A DNA stretch of 64,000 nucleotides from Lepisosteus oculatus (GCF_040954835.1 NW_027168298.1:62001-126000); one strand, 5' to 3'. Positions 51,381 to 63,790 are shown, numbered from the stretch's first letter. Notes: generated by a model not told the origin, from the sequence alone. Translations and numbers: made by a program.

Positions 51381-51499
51381 GTATAATTGACGTATAACTT
51401 TAGACGTATATTAGAATTTCATTCTAGACGAATTGTAGACCACATTTAGACGTATAAGGTATGCGTTTAATAGACGTATATTATACGTCTTTTGCCCAC
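51381..51499 (+). repeat. Degenerate TAGACGTATA repeats at the element end
   Basis: Scattered TAGACGTATA and TTATACGTCT strings, ending near GCCCACTGGG where tRNA-block spacer begins (compare 55,675). Confidence 0.6.
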
Positions 51500-52131
51500 T
51501 GGGTGGGCTCCAGATGCACATGGACGCAATCAAGTGTTTCATCCGAGCTGTTTCAAAGACTGCCCAAGAGCTTTCCTTTCACAGAGGCGCAACGATTAAT
51601 GATGGGGGTGCACCCTTCAATGCGCCTTACGACTCTAGGGAGTGATTGAGACGATTCGTAGTGTGTGCTCATTTCTCTCTATTCCCCGTGTTGCAGTGGT
51701 AGGATGACGTAAATTACTGCTACGACACGTAACGGCATTATAATCACGTGCAGGAGCTGAGGGCTTTAGTTTTGTTTCGTTTTCCATGGCGTTCGTAAGC
51801 GCGCAAATCAAAGGCAAGTCCTGCGTCTAACACGAACGTAAATGCTTTTGAAAGTGCAGTGTGGTGCAGCTTGTAAAATCCTTGCCCACATTTGTGGTTT
51901 GTTGATGTTTGTTCTGTCTGCCAAAGTTGCATTTTGACATCCGGACGGGGGGACTTTATCATTTGAACGTGAAGCCAGCCTTAAACCCTCTGAGGTGTGT
52001 CTGTCTGCCGGCACGTATCTTGTGAAAGGTATTTTTTTTTTAACGGAGAGCAACTTTAAAAAGGTATCCGCAGCCACCTCGCAGTCCGTGTTTGATTATA
52101 GGAGGAATACGGCGGCGGCAGCGGGCTCGCT
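51500..52131. repeat. Spacer upstream of tRNA-Ser(CGA)
   Basis: Follows 55,675-56,299 in direct orientation; no gene seen. Confidence 0.75.
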
Positions 52132-52213
52132 TTTGTCGTGGTCGAGTGGTTAAGGCGATGGGCTCGAAATGCGTTGGGGCTTCCCCGCGCAGGTTCGAAA
52201 CCTGCCGACTCTG
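52132..52213 (+). pseudogene. tRNA-Ser(CGA), acceptor degraded
   Basis: 82 nt; the body and T arm (AGGTTCGAAACCT) are good and the loop CTCGAAA gives CGA. The first three acceptor positions (TTT) do not pair with the 3' strand, and the anticodon stem has a mismatch (TGGGC/TGCGT region). Probably a pseudogene; the internal promoter boxes remain. Confidence 0.78.
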
Positions 52214-53178
52214 GCGTCTGCCGCATGTCGCCTGTCGCCTTGTGCCTGCGCGGCAGAGGCGAAGTGCCGCTTCTCCTTTCCTGGTACTATAACAACGCGA
52301 AATCGCTTGGACCCGCTGCCATGGACATCAATTCTTCAGATAACCACACACTTTGCCTTCGCACCTCTGGTGCTCTGCTTATGCCTTTGAAAACCTAATG
52401 AATAAAGCTGAAAGAACCGACACGATATGTAGGTGCTGGTAAAGCACGCAGTAAAGAACTGTTAACAGCAAGGGTTTCAGTGGGTTAACTGAGGAGAAGG
52501 CGTGATCGCTAATTGTTGACTTTTTATTTGGTGTTAGAAACACTCTTACTGTGCATGACGTGCAACAAATGTAGCCACAGAAATTGCATCACGCTTTCAT
52601 GTATGCTATTGCAGACACCAACGTTGCCTAGATAGAAAACCGAAATAGCCGTGGGTTTGCTTGCTGGTCTGAAGGATCTCTCTTCGAATCTCTATCATTT
52701 GTCAATGGAAGTAAAAGGCGCTGCAATCTCATACGTTCAGAATCAAACCCGCAGCTGTTGTTCGACTTTATTTCTTGACTAATTACAACTTAGTGTCGCA
52801 AGAGCAGTTACATAAACTTGTCTGGTATATTTGAACACAAATGCCGTTCTTCAATTAAAACTAACAGTAAATTGTCAGGGACATTCAGTTCTATACAAAC
52901 AAGAGACAGACAAGAGAATATTTCTACCTTTCATGTGGACTACGTGTTGACTTAATGATCGGAATAATTGAAAAGTTCGGGTTCATAGCCGATGCAGTGC
53001 GTGCTAATTAGAACAACAGCAACGCTGAGCTCTCAGCACCGTACTGAGCCCAGGTGTTTTTCTAAAGCTGTCAGGTGCAGTTCATTTACATGAAGGAAAT
53101 CTCTTACTGAGTACGATTACAATGCAGTAAGTAGCACAGACTACTTAGGAGAGTAGCCCGATGCGTTTAAAAACGACC
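52214..53178. repeat. Spacer Ser-Arg, right arm
   Basis: Inverse of 9,637-10,546; no gene seen. Confidence 0.75.
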
Positions 53179-53251
53179 CGAGCCAGGCAGGAGTCAAACT
53201 TACAATCTCCTGATCCGTAGTCAAACGCGTTATCCATTGCGCCACTGACCG
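53179..53251 (-). tRNA. tRNA-Arg(ACG), weakened
   Basis: 73 nt on minus, CGGTCAGTGGCGCAATGG, loop CTACGGA (ACG), 3' CCTGGCTCG, then TTTTT. Position 1 mispairs, the T stem has a mismatch and the T loop is TTTGACT (C56 lost). Probably poorly expressed, but the anticodon is right, unlike the copies at 9,575 and 19,358. Confidence 0.82.
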
Positions 53252-54422
53252 TCGTGTGACATTGCAGGACTGCAACCCGGTGAGCTCAGCACTGCAACTA
53301 GTAAACTATTACCCCCGGTCCATTCTTTTCCAAAAGTGAGAAACACCTGTTTTCTACATTTTGTCTGTTTTAAAACCATATCTCTTTAAACCAAACCAAG
53401 AGTTTGTCTTTTGCACTGATATTCTGATTCATTTCGATTTCAAAGAAAAAAAAACCTACCTTCCAAAGCATCATAAAATTGTCCCTTCTTCCAGACTCTA
53501 CTTCTCTCTTTTAGTAGTACAGCAGACCTTTCCAGGTGAGCAGATCACAGAGTCCGAAATGAGCTTCCTCCATCAAGCAAAGTACCTGAACATGACTCTG
53601 TCTTCATAAAAGCGCCCCTGTAATAAAGAAATTGATTCCGAAACCAAGAGGGCAGTTACCTACTGAAATACAAGAAGTCATCAATTTTAACCTAGCAACA
53701 CATTAAAGGCTGCATCTATACAACTACGATTCTAGAAATGCTCACCAGATTACGTTTTAAGAAGGAACTGCGCCTCAGGTTCCGCCGAGATCTTAACTCG
53801 GATGGCAGGATTCAGAGTCCGGCGTGCGGACTGATGGCGCACGGAGGGTCCATATACTGTGGATCCCTCAGTGATCTTCCGCGTATTCAAACCGCCAGCA
53901 TGTGACTCCCCTGTCCCCGTGACCTCATTGCTCTGCTCTCTCCTCTGTGCAGCCGAGCCCGATTCATGGTAAAGTGAAAAAAAAGATGCCCTCAACGTGA
54001 GATTTACTCTGGAGCAAGGATAGATGTTACCTTTTTATCATTGAACAGGATGTATGTGATGTGGCGACTAGGTTCAATTTTGTATCCTCTTTAAAAGATT
54101 AAGGACTGGGGTGAGCGTGATTTACCACCCTTTCAGCTAAGAACCCGACGTGCGCACCGTTTAAGCTGCATAGACTCGGTCGTTTAACTCTTCTCCATTA
54201 GCAGGGTTAAGGTTAAAGAAAAAAAACATTGCTGACTTCTTTTTTTTTTGCCAGCCGCTAGCACTGATTAGCAAGGTTTGTATTTCATGTTTTGCAAGTT
54301 GCATCCATTTTAAGAAAAACAAGTCGCGTTAAAGACAGGAAATGAATACTTGCATTTAATTAAGTCTAGCTGTAGGCGGTTGTCCATAATGACCAGTTCT
54401 GTTCGAGAACACAGAACAAAAA
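53252..54422. repeat. Spacer Arg-Thr, right arm
   Basis: Inverse of 8,420-9,570; no gene seen. Confidence 0.75.
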
Positions 54423-54496
54423 AGGCACCGCTGGGATTCAGACCCAGGATCTCCTGTTTACTAGACAGGCGCTTTAACCAACTAAGCCACGGCGCC
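54423..54496 (-). tRNA. tRNA-Thr(AGT), right arm
   Basis: 74 nt on minus, GGCGCCGTGGCTTAG, loop CTAGTAA, 3' CGGTGCCT, then TTTTTT. One T-loop change (GGGTCTGAATCCC). Likely functional. Confidence 0.93.
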
Positions 54497-54870
54497 CTGG
54501 GAGTGCTGTCGTTTTGCAGCCACTTGGACACACCACTCAGACACATCTGCATTCGGTGTGTGCTCCGCCTGTTCGCTGAGCAAGTTGCCACCTTTACATA
54601 CAATAGCAACATCGACACCAAGAGAAAGGATGACAAATGGCTTTTATCTGGAACTTTTCATGTCCAAGGAGCTCAATGTGCATTCTGTGTACAACAGGGC
54701 CACTGAACTCCACAATGGCCACTGAACCAGTGGCTTGCTGGCTTGACATCTCCCAAGGAAAATGTTGAAATCGCATGTGGAACAGGAAAATGACCCTCGA
54801 GTACGAGGGAAAAAAAAGAAAAAGATCATCTGGAGCGCTGCAACCCATGTCTGGACAGCCCAGTTTCCTA
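54497..54870. repeat. Spacer Thr-Ser, right arm
   Basis: Inverse of 7,966-8,345; no gene seen. Confidence 0.75.
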
Positions 54871-54952
54871 GACGAGGTGGCCGAGTAGTTAAGGCGATGG
54901 ACTGCTAATCCATTGTACTCTGCACGCATGGGTTCGAGTCCCTTTCTCGTCA
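54871..54952 (+). tRNA. tRNA-Ser(GCT), right arm
   Basis: 82 nt, GACGAGGTGGCCGAGTAG, loop CTGCTAA, T loop TTCGAGT, acceptor closing CTCGTC. One T-stem mismatch (GGG/CCCTT) and a D-arm change (GAGTAG for GAGTGG). The best Ser(GCT) copy in the window. Confidence 0.9.
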
Positions 54953-55129
54953 CTCTTCATGTGTGCCTTTGGCCCTCCTGTTGTTTGCTCCAGTACTAGA
55001 GCCGTACATTTCCTAGCGGTGGCTGAACATGGTATAGTAGGCTAACGTCAGTATCGAGCAGTGACAGTAACAGTATTTACGTGCCGCTGCTGCCAAGTGG
55101 CTCTGGTTTGAGACCGCGTTTTCACTTAC

Positions 55130-55178
55130 TTGCAACGCAAACGGAGAAAGCGATTTTTGACAGTCTCTCGAGAGATTG
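55130..55178 (+). ncRNA. U4-like snRNA 3' domain, right arm
   Basis: Counterpart of 7,641-7,689: TTGCAACGCAAACGG, Sm-like GATTTTTGACAG, stem-loop CTCTCGAGAG and a 3' box GTTTAGGGATAGA at 55,187-55,199. The hairpin, Sm run and box survive in both arms. Confidence 0.6.
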
Positions 55179-55199
55179 CGCTAGGTGTTTAGGGATAGA

Positions 55200-56299
55200 C
55201 TTTGTCAGTTCCCCCTGGGATGATGGCCTCTCAAATAGTTTGTGATTTCTCTAGACGTTTATACACTAGAAGCCTGCTTCATGGCTTAAATCCAAGCTAA
55301 GGAAACGAGTTAGAGGTCTGATGCAGAACTGCGAATTCAATGAACGGGAACACTACAGTACATTGCACTGTGTGTGTGAGGAAAGCTGCCCCCTTCTGTC
55401 CCTTGTCGACCGAACAGAGGACTGTAAAGGATACCGCCAAGAAACTTTAGGATGCTGGTTGGAATCCAGCTCCAAAGAAGCCCCTTTGGGTGTTATGTCA
55501 TCAAAAAGTAAGAACAGCGAATCTCCCTTTGATCAAAAGCGCAACAGAACTGTTTTCCGTGGAGCAGGTTTCAGACCCGTAGACCTGTTTTATTCGTAGG
55601 GCAGGGCGCATTCCCAAACACGAATCTCCTGTTTTAGAAATGCTTTGGGCGGCGTGAAGTGAAAATAAGAAATGGGCTCCAGATGCACATGGAAGCAATC
55701 AAGTGTTTCATCCGAGCTGTTTCAAAGACTGCTCAAGAGCTTTCCTTTCACAGAGGCGCAACGATTAATGATGGGTGTGCACCCTTCAATGCGCCTTACG
55801 ACTCTAGGGAGTGATTGAGACATACGTAGCGTGTGCTCATTTCCCTCTATTCCCCGTATTGCAGTGGTAGGATGACATAAATTCCTGCTTCGACACGTAA
55901 CGGCATTATAATCAAGTGCAGGAGCTGAGGGCTTTAGTTTTGTTTCGTTTTCCATGGCGTTCGTAAGCGCGCAAATCAAAGGCAATTCCTGCGTCTAACA
56001 GGAATGTAAATGCTTTGGAAAGTGCAGTGTGGTGCAGCTTGTAAAATCCTTGTCCACATTTGTGGTTTGTTGATGTTTTTTCTGTCTGCCAAAGTTCCAT
56101 TTTGACATCCGGACGGGGAGACTTTATCATTTGAACGTGAAGCCAGCCTTAAACCCTCTGAGGCATGTCTGTCTGCCGGCACGTATTTTGTCAAAGGTAT
56201 TTATTTTTTTTTAACGGAGAGCGACTTTGAAAAAGTTTCCGCAGCCACCTCGCACTCTGTGTTAGATTATAGGAGGAATGCGGCGGGGGTGAGCTTGCT
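55200..56299. repeat. Spacer U4-like to Ser(TGA), right arm
   Basis: Inverse of 6,517-7,619; the open frame at 55,321-55,599 is a copy of the one at 7,220-7,498 and shows no known domain. Confidence 0.7.
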
Positions 56300-56381
56300 G
56301 TAGTCGTGGCCGTGTGGTTAAGGCGATGGACTTGAAATCCGTTGCGAACTCCCTGCGCAGGTTTGAATCCTGCCGACTATG
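56300..56381 (+). tRNA. tRNA-Ser(TGA)
   Basis: 82 nt, GTAGTCGTGGCCGTGTGG, anticodon loop CTTGAAA (TGA), stem ATGGA/TCCGT with one wobble, T loop TTTGAAT. Box A has A-to-T (GCCGTGTGG for GCCGAGTGG). The left-arm partner has anticodon CGA. Confidence 0.87.
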
Positions 56382-56907
56382 GCGTCTGCAACACGTATCC
56401 TTGTGCCTCCGCGGCAAAGGCGAAGTGCCACTTCTCCATTCCTGGTACTATAAATACGCTAAATCACTTGGCCTTGCTGCCATGGAAATGAGTTCTTCAG
56501 ATAACCACACATCTTGCTTTCGCGCCTCTGGTGCTCTACTTATGCCTTTGAAAACCTAATGAATAAAGCTGAAAGAACCGACACAATATGTAGGTGCTCG
56601 TAAAGCACGCAGTAAAGAACTGTTAACAGCAAGGGTTTCAGTGGGTTAACTGAGGAGAAGGCGTGATCGCTAATTGTTGACTTTTTATTTGGTGTTAGAA
56701 ACACTCTTACTGTGCATGACGTGCAACAAATGTAGCCACAGAAATTGCATCACGCTTTCATGTATGCTATTGCAGACACCAACGTTGCCTAGATAGAAAA
56801 CCGAAATAGCCGTGGGTTTGCTTGCTGGTCTGAAGGATCTCTCTTCGAATCGCTATCATTTGTCAATGGAAGTAAAAGGCGCTGCACAGAGAGGACCACT
56901 GTCGTGA
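56382..56907. repeat. Spacer Ser-Ile, right arm
   Basis: Inverse of 5,909-6,434; no gene seen. Confidence 0.75.
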
Positions 56908-56980
56908 GGCCAGTTAGCTCAGTTGGTTAGAGCATGGTGCTAATAACGCCAAAGTCGCGGGTTCGAGCCCCTTACTGGCC
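56908..56980 (+). tRNA. tRNA-Ile(AAT)
   Basis: 73 nt, GGCCAGTTAGCTCAGTTGG, loop CTAATAA (AAT), fully paired acceptor (GGCCAGT/ACTGGCC), B box GGTTCGAGCCC and TTTT 10 nt downstream. The T stem has a mismatch also seen in the left copy. Likely functional. Confidence 0.93.
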
Positions 56981-59900
56981 AGGTCCTTTTCTCCTCTCTT
57001 ACCAAAGCTGTTAGGTTCCTTTCCGTGGTGAGATGGGTTGTCATGCAATGCTGCCACATAGTGCCGACAGGCAATTAATATACAAAAATGAAGAGAGTTA
57101 AAGCAGCTGGAGAGGTTCTCTTACAACTTTTGAGCTGACACAGTTTTGGAAAATGTTTCCTTCACGCTGCACTGTACCATATAGGCAGCCAAGAGTCTCC
57201 AAAACAAAACAGAATTGACAGTCATATAATGTCCATTAACCCCGGTTTTAAACGCAGCATCATGTCTGCCATCATAAGAATATGAGTCCAATATTTTAGA
57301 ATATAGTCAGAATGACTTCTAACCTTACCTGTGGTCTCTTTAATCCCTATTGCTCAATGCATGGTGTACGTACTGCATACATGTGTCTTGAGAATGAGGA
57401 ATGGGCCCCTGAGACAGTCATTTGCCTGTTTCACAAATGATCGTATTTTACTAGAGATTCTGTTTGGGATTCAGATGTGCATTCGGACAGCAATCCCTTT
57501 CAAGAAATGATACGTTCTGGATGAGGTCAAAGGTGCTGGAACACTGTATTTAGGATGTGTTTGCAGTGATTGTGTGTCTCCTGCTTCAACGCAGTGATGT
57601 ATAGATGTGCTCCTGTAATTTATTGGTACAAGCCCAGGGCAGTAAGCAGTCTGAGGATTTATTTCCAGACGGCATAGAACAGTGAAGCAGTGAAGTAGTG
57701 CAACACACTGGATCATTATATTATTAGATTCTATTCTACTTAAATTATTACATTATACACAACTTGAGTTCATTTTAAAAATTAAAAGGTAATAAAAGGA
57801 ATGCATTTTCATGAGAAAGATAATACCGATATGCATGTGATAATCTTCCTTATATCATGTCGTGCATCATTTGGACACTTTGTGGGCTTGAAATACAAAG
57901 AAAATCATGTTCTATGGTACAAGACAAATACAAAACTTAAGCTTTTATTTTAATTAGATTTGTTTATTAAGCATAAGCAATCATTTATTACATTAATATA
58001 TGTGAAAATGACATTTTAGCACCATAATATTACATACAGGTCTCTAGCTTCAACACAGTGATATATATATATATGCTCAGTGATTTATTGGTACATGCCC
58101 AGGGCAATAATCAGAATCAGTATTTATTTCCATACGGGCTACAGGTAGTGTTGTGAAATACTTCAACACACTGGATCGCAGATTTAGACCCCCTGCATTC
58201 TTACTCCTTAAAAACCAAGGAAATGAAGATATGTAGCAATCACATTGTAACAGGGGTGACAGTGACTTAATGCTTATACTAGTGGACTTCTGGTACCTTT
58301 AGGGTACGGTGTTCCCTGAAGGGCTCTCAAACCCCGCATTTCAGATGCCTAGCTGTATCGCTGATGTGTTGCACCTCAGAATCACTTTTAAACCTTACCT
58401 CTGGTATCTTTAATCCCTATTGTTCAACGCATGGTGAAAGTATTGCATAAATGTGTCTGAAAATGAGCAATGGGCATCTGAGAGACTCATTTGCCTGTTT
58501 CACAAATGATCATATTTGACTAGAGATTCTGTTTGGGATTCAGTTGTGCATTCTGACAGCAATCTCTTTCAAAAAATGATTTTACCTAATCGCGGCTTTG
58601 CCCTTCTTGCCTCTTTGGACAATATCTCCATCTTGTGGTCATTGTTGGTAATGTCTAGACAATATCTCCATCTTGTGGTCGTTGTTGGTAATGTTTTCTT
58701 ATGCTCTTTTTTTATTTCAATTCTCTATTAGTTGATTCTAGAATCTCGACAATAGAGTTGAAAACATCAGTTTTATAGCAGACAATATGACATTATTTAT
58801 AGTCCAATTAGAAATGTATTACCCTGTTTTTAACATAATAACAAATTAAAATTGATTAAAACTAAGTTTGGAACACCAGGGAACATAAAAAATGATTTTT
58901 AGGAAAACCATGAGGTTCTCTGTGTCCGATGCCTGCAAGGGGAGAAAGCTAGAATCCTTTGATTTTTCAAAATTTGAAAATAAACATTATATAACAACAG
59001 CTTTCATTCCTAGGAGTGAAAAACAACCATTTTTGAAGACATATTAGTTTCTAAAATACTACAATAAAGTTAAAAACATCCATTTTATATTACATTATTT
59101 TTTGTGAAATAATTAAATTGGCTTATTTCTCTCGCATTAAATTGGCTACAAATGCAAGAATTCAACCAGATATTCTTGTAAAATGTATACTGTTGCATTG
59201 CAGTTAGTTAATGTAGTTAGTCCATAATCAGCAATCTAAACTTTATTGTTAAGCTTTAATGATTGATGTTGTACCAGTAACCTTTAGAAATACTATAGTA
59301 CTTCACAAATGCTTTGTGTGTTTGGAAATCTTTTGAGTAAAAGCCTTATAAAAATAGGTTTAGTTTTTACAGGACATCACAAAGAAATAGGATGGTATAA
59401 TTCTTATAATTGCTTAGTGATTGTATTTGGAAGATTATGCACTAAACAGACTTCAGGGATGCCAGTGGATCATTGTGCTATTTGGAATTATTCCAAAAAT
59501 CAAGTGACCTCTTTGCTGTAGTATTTTTAGTATTATTTATTTAGTATTAATAAAGAATAGATTTATTAAAGTCATGCGATGTGCAAGCGGGATATGTAAA
59601 ATAATTGAAAATAAAGTTTTTTATTATTGTTATAGAGAAACATGATCAGATTTTCCCTGGTTCAGAAAAAAGACGATTAAAATCTGTAATCTTTCCACTT
59701 GTATGTCATCAGACATTAACGAGTACAACCCCCCTCTCTGCCGGAGTGTTGGCTGTGACGAATTAAACCAATTTCACAGGTATTTTCAAAGTAGGAAGTA
59801 CAGTGTTAACTAGTAGATGGCCTCCTCAATGAAATCGCTTCAACATGCTAATGCGTTGGTGTAACAGTCCCGGCGTGGCAAGCTTCCAATGTCAACTCGA

Positions 59901-61340
59901 CTCGATTGGAAGACAATGAACGTATTTTAGCCCTAAATGAATTAATAGCAAACATGGTTTACATAAAATACATTTTTCCAAGAAAGTTTATAATAATACG
60001 ATCTATAGTTGAAATCTGAGCCTAAATATAAAGAAAAAAGCATTTTCAGAGAGCAATCACGCTGTGTTTATGTAGAAAAAGCGATTAGGTTTATGAGCAA
60101 TCTAATTACCTATTTGCTTAAAACGCTATATAAAATAAAGTTTATTTAAAGATGAATGATAAGTGTCGCAGTTTAAATAATTTTCGTAGTAGGGCTTGGA
60201 CAGATTCCAAGTGCATTTTTGCAATTTACGTTGCATTGTCCAATGTGATGTTGTAATACAGTTTAGAATACAGTAAGTCTAAACTGTATCAGCTTTATTT
60301 ATGGGTTGCAATTTAGAAAAAGTCAAAAACCGCACTCAAAATGCAATTTAGAGCTTTCTGGCAAGAGGAGACACCCAAATTATAATGTAACATGCCACTG
60401 TTTGTGCATGAACAAAGTTATACTGCAATTTTCCTTAGATACGCGATTAAAAAAAAAAAAATTTGAATCCCCGGCCAAACACATTCCATAAGAATCAGCG
60501 CTTTTATACAGTATATCGCCTTTAAACACATATATTTAAACACCCGTTTACGATTTAAATCAAAACGCGATTCAAATCAATATAAATGTTTATTTTGTAA
60601 CGCATAGGTGACTATTCATTGTTATTAAAAAGACGTAAATTCGATCATGTTGTGATATTTAGAAATATAAATTTGTTTTGATGTGAGTGAGGTTTTATTT
60701 AATCTCTGACCAAGGGAAATGTTTCATTTTTTCAAAGAAATGTTTGTTAAAAATTAAAGTCATAGTTCCATGAGATTCAACCACAGACCATGTGACATAG
60801 GAGTCAGGAACCTAACCCACAGCACCACCAGCGCAGACACATGCTGAGTGCTGAAAAAGCACTACAGAAACATTATCGACTATAAAATAATGTAATTAGG
60901 CACAGAAGAAGTTTACAGCACAGTACAATAATAAATGCTGACCATGAGTTTAGAAGCATAAATTACCTTACACTCAATTTAAACACAAGCTGTCTTTAGC
61001 CCTCTAAGCTGGTTCATACAGAAATGTAGAGAACCAGGTTCAGAACACACAGCTTCATTAGCGAATACATATGCAGAACATCTAGAGAAGATGTTTTACA
61101 GAGGATGGATTTTTAGAAACATCCCATCAGTGACATCACTGAAGTCAACTCCTAGGTAACTGTCGTGTGGATAGTTTCACAAGAATCAGACAAAGGTTTA
61201 AGCATCGCTTATTTTAGATAAAACTGCAAAAAAACAACAACAACCCATAATGTACTTCTTTGCGGCTCTGTTTGCCCAAATCATATATTCACAACGTGAA
61301 ATTAGAAAATAATATTACGTAACCAAAAACCGCAATATGG
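56981..61340. repeat. AT-rich spacer, right arm
   Basis: Inverse of 1-5,835 without Tc1 (empty site at about 58,060-58,073). 58,180-58,345 has a short stretch not obvious in the left arm. No gene seen. Confidence 0.75.
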
Positions 61341-62365
61341 AAACAGAACCTGTGTAATTGTTGACAGATGATGTACTCGTAACATTTTTACAAGACGAAC
61401 TACAACATTTAAAAAATGACTTGTATGTACTTGATATCTCTAATCAATCCACTGCACTGCATTAAAACAAAACGAAAACTAAAACGCCCTGGGCATACTG
61501 TTTTGCGCTTCTTATCAGTTGCTCAAAAGCAATTTGACTGTATGAAATGCATAATATAAACCTAGAAACATATACGTGAGGAGTATTTACGTAGAATCGG
61601 TGTCAAGACATACCTCTCAAATACTGTAAATCAAGTTAAAAATATCTCAAGACCGATTCTGGTCATAATGAAACCATGTTTCGTGTATGTTTTCTTTAAA
61701 GTACCGAGACCAGCCATATACTGTATGTTTATGTTCCAAAATTAATATCGTTTATGGCCTTCACACGCGTTGCAGTATGCTCCTATTCTTTTTATGCTCA
61801 GGCACTAAGATTTCCCTTCAGTGGTAAAATTCCATATAAATATTCAATACTTAAACGGGCACAGTTAAGACATTAAATATACATATACATATACATATAC
61901 AAACTGTATACAGTACAGTTTGCGTACGGTAATATGTTTATGTTCCTAAATCAACCTCTTTTATGAGCATGTGAAAGGCATGGTGAATCGATTCTCAAAA
62001 ATTACTGTACTTTGCATGATTGGAAAAAAATGCGTGATTGCGAAATGCTGTGGTGTTACTTTTACAAAGACGGTCAATGAAAAAAATAATGTGGACCAGG
62101 GCAATACTTTGAGTTTACAGCTTGTCCAAGGTCATTTATTATTAATACTATTAGTAATATTTTCATTAAAGACTTTGATGGCTACAGCTCAAACATGAGA
62201 AGTTGAGCTTTATTAGCTCCACCTTGCGGAAATTCTGGATACTATTATTTTGCTAGCGGTATTTACCGGTAACTCGCGGTATTTACCGGTAACTTGTGGT
62301 AGACTGCGTACAGCGTACGCCCGCACATTTTGAATGGCTGCACCTGTAGCAATCATATTGTAGCA
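61341..62365. other. Outer flank of the right arm, no gene seen
   Basis: 61,341-61,740 matches 40,765-41,060 inverted. Beyond 61,740 the sequence is not repeated in the window; 61,880-61,905 is an (ATACAT)n run, and 62,255-62,300 has a tandem GCGGTATTTACCGGTAACT. Confidence 0.6.
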
Positions 62366-62585
62366 GACACTCAATTGCCTGTTTCACAAATTATCATATT
62401 TTACTAGAGATTCTGTTTGGGATACTGATGTGCATTCTGACAGCAATCTCTTACAAAAAATGATTTTACCTTATCGCGGCTTTGCCCTTCTTGCCTCTTT
62501 GGACAATATCTCCATCTTGTGGTCGTTGTTGGTAATGTCTAGACAATATCTCCATCTTGTGGTCGTTGTTGGTAATGTCTTCTTA
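62366..62585 (+). repeat. Older copy of tRNA-block spacer
   Basis: Resembles 58,490-58,700, including the duplicated CAATATCTCCATCTTGTGGT segment. Confidence 0.7.
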
Positions 62586-62660
62586 TAGATAGATACTTTA
62601 TTGATCCCGTGAGGGAAATTGCAGTGCAAAAGCAGCTTAACACACACAACACAGCCACAG
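62586..62660 (-). repeat. 3' tail of a fish non-LTR element (probable)
   Basis: On minus it reads CCTCACGGGATCAATAAAGT then ATCTATCTATA, a common end of fish LINE/SINE copies. Family not determined. Confidence 0.45.
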
Positions 62661-62759
62661 TGTAACGAATTATATAATAATAGTACAATACTGTATATAT
62701 ACTGTATATATATATGAAACAGAAATAGAAACAGAAAAAGGAATCGCTTACTCACCTGG

Positions 62760-63790
62760 AGAATCTCTGTAGGAATATCTAGCATTTATCAATGGAAATA
62801 AAAGCTGCTTTAATACAGTGCATGTTGAAACTCAAACCCTCAGCTGCTGTTCTTGTTTGTTTTGGGACAAATTGCAACTGAGCATCGCATGAGCCCTTAC
62901 GTACCCTTATCTGTTAGGGAATTTCAAGGGAGGAGTTAGGTCAGAATGGGTAGGCTGCAAAACAACAAGTAAAGATTTATTCCAAGATGAAACGTTGTGG
63001 CGGTTTTCTTATCTTTTCAGCATGGACTAAACTTTTACGTGTTCCTTATATGCTATATATGTATATATTAGCACCAATGTCGTTCTTAAAAACTAACATG
63101 AAATTGTCAGGGACATTCAGCTATATACAAAGACGAGACAGACAAAGTAATAATTCTATATTAACGTGGCCTACATATTGATGCAATGATCGAACTAACT
63201 GACGTGTTCTGATTCAGATCCCCTGCAGTTCATGCCAATTAGAACAATAGCAATGCTGAGTCCTCCCCACCCTACTGAGCACAAATTCAGCTGCTCTCCA
63301 GTTCTGTTCTGCATGTTTTTTCATTGCAATTGAGCTCGGAGCTGGAGATGATCTCCATACAGTTCTGTGTTAACTAGCCCGCACTTGCGTGCTAATTTAC
63401 GGGTTGTGGTAGATGCTTTTCTATAGTTCATATACATAACGGCAACCTGTTACCGAGGAACCTGAGAGGTTTAAAAGCCTCACGAGCCAGGCAGGACTCG
63501 AACCTACAATCTTCTGATCCGAAGTCAGACGCGTTATCCATTACGCCACTGGCCCATAGAACTTACGCTTGCACTCCACCACAGAGAGCTCTACACTGCT
63601 ACCAGTAGTACACTTCCCCATCTAAATTTTCACAGCAAGAAACTTGTGTTTCCTACTATTTTTATCAGGTTTAAAATATCATCTCCTTAAAACAGAAAAA
63701 GTGTTGATGTGTCGTGCTGAAATTCCGATTGATTTTGAATTCAAAGAAAAAAGGTTTTCTTCCAAAACACCATGAAATTGTCACATCTTG
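62760..63790 (-). repeat. Diverged copy of the tRNA-Arg part of the tRNA block
   Basis: Collinear with 52,690-53,480 (for example GGGACATTCAG, GAGACAGACAA, GTTTTAAAATATC), but many bases differ and insertions are present. It contains tRNA-Arg in the same place and orientation. It shows that the block is much older than the near-identical arms. Confidence 0.7.
63483..63555 (-). tRNA. tRNA-Arg(TCG)
   Basis: 73 nt on minus, GGGCCAGTGGCGTAATGG, loop CTTCGGA (TCG), T arm AGGTTCGAGTCCT, 3' CCTGGCTCG and TTTT about 12 nt on. All stems pair (one wobble). Unlike the arm copies (ACG or ATG) this gene is structurally sound. Likely functional. Confidence 0.93.

Larger units (their letters stand above)
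52276..61340 (-). repeat. Right arm of the large inverted repeat
   Basis: Reverse complement of 1-10,546 apart from the Tc1 insertion and small changes. The match to the 40,765 copy shows that the arm goes on to about 61,740 beyond what the window shows of the left arm. 51,500-52,275 continues the same block on the inner side but has no partner in the left arm, which was cut at 10,546. Confidence 0.9.
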
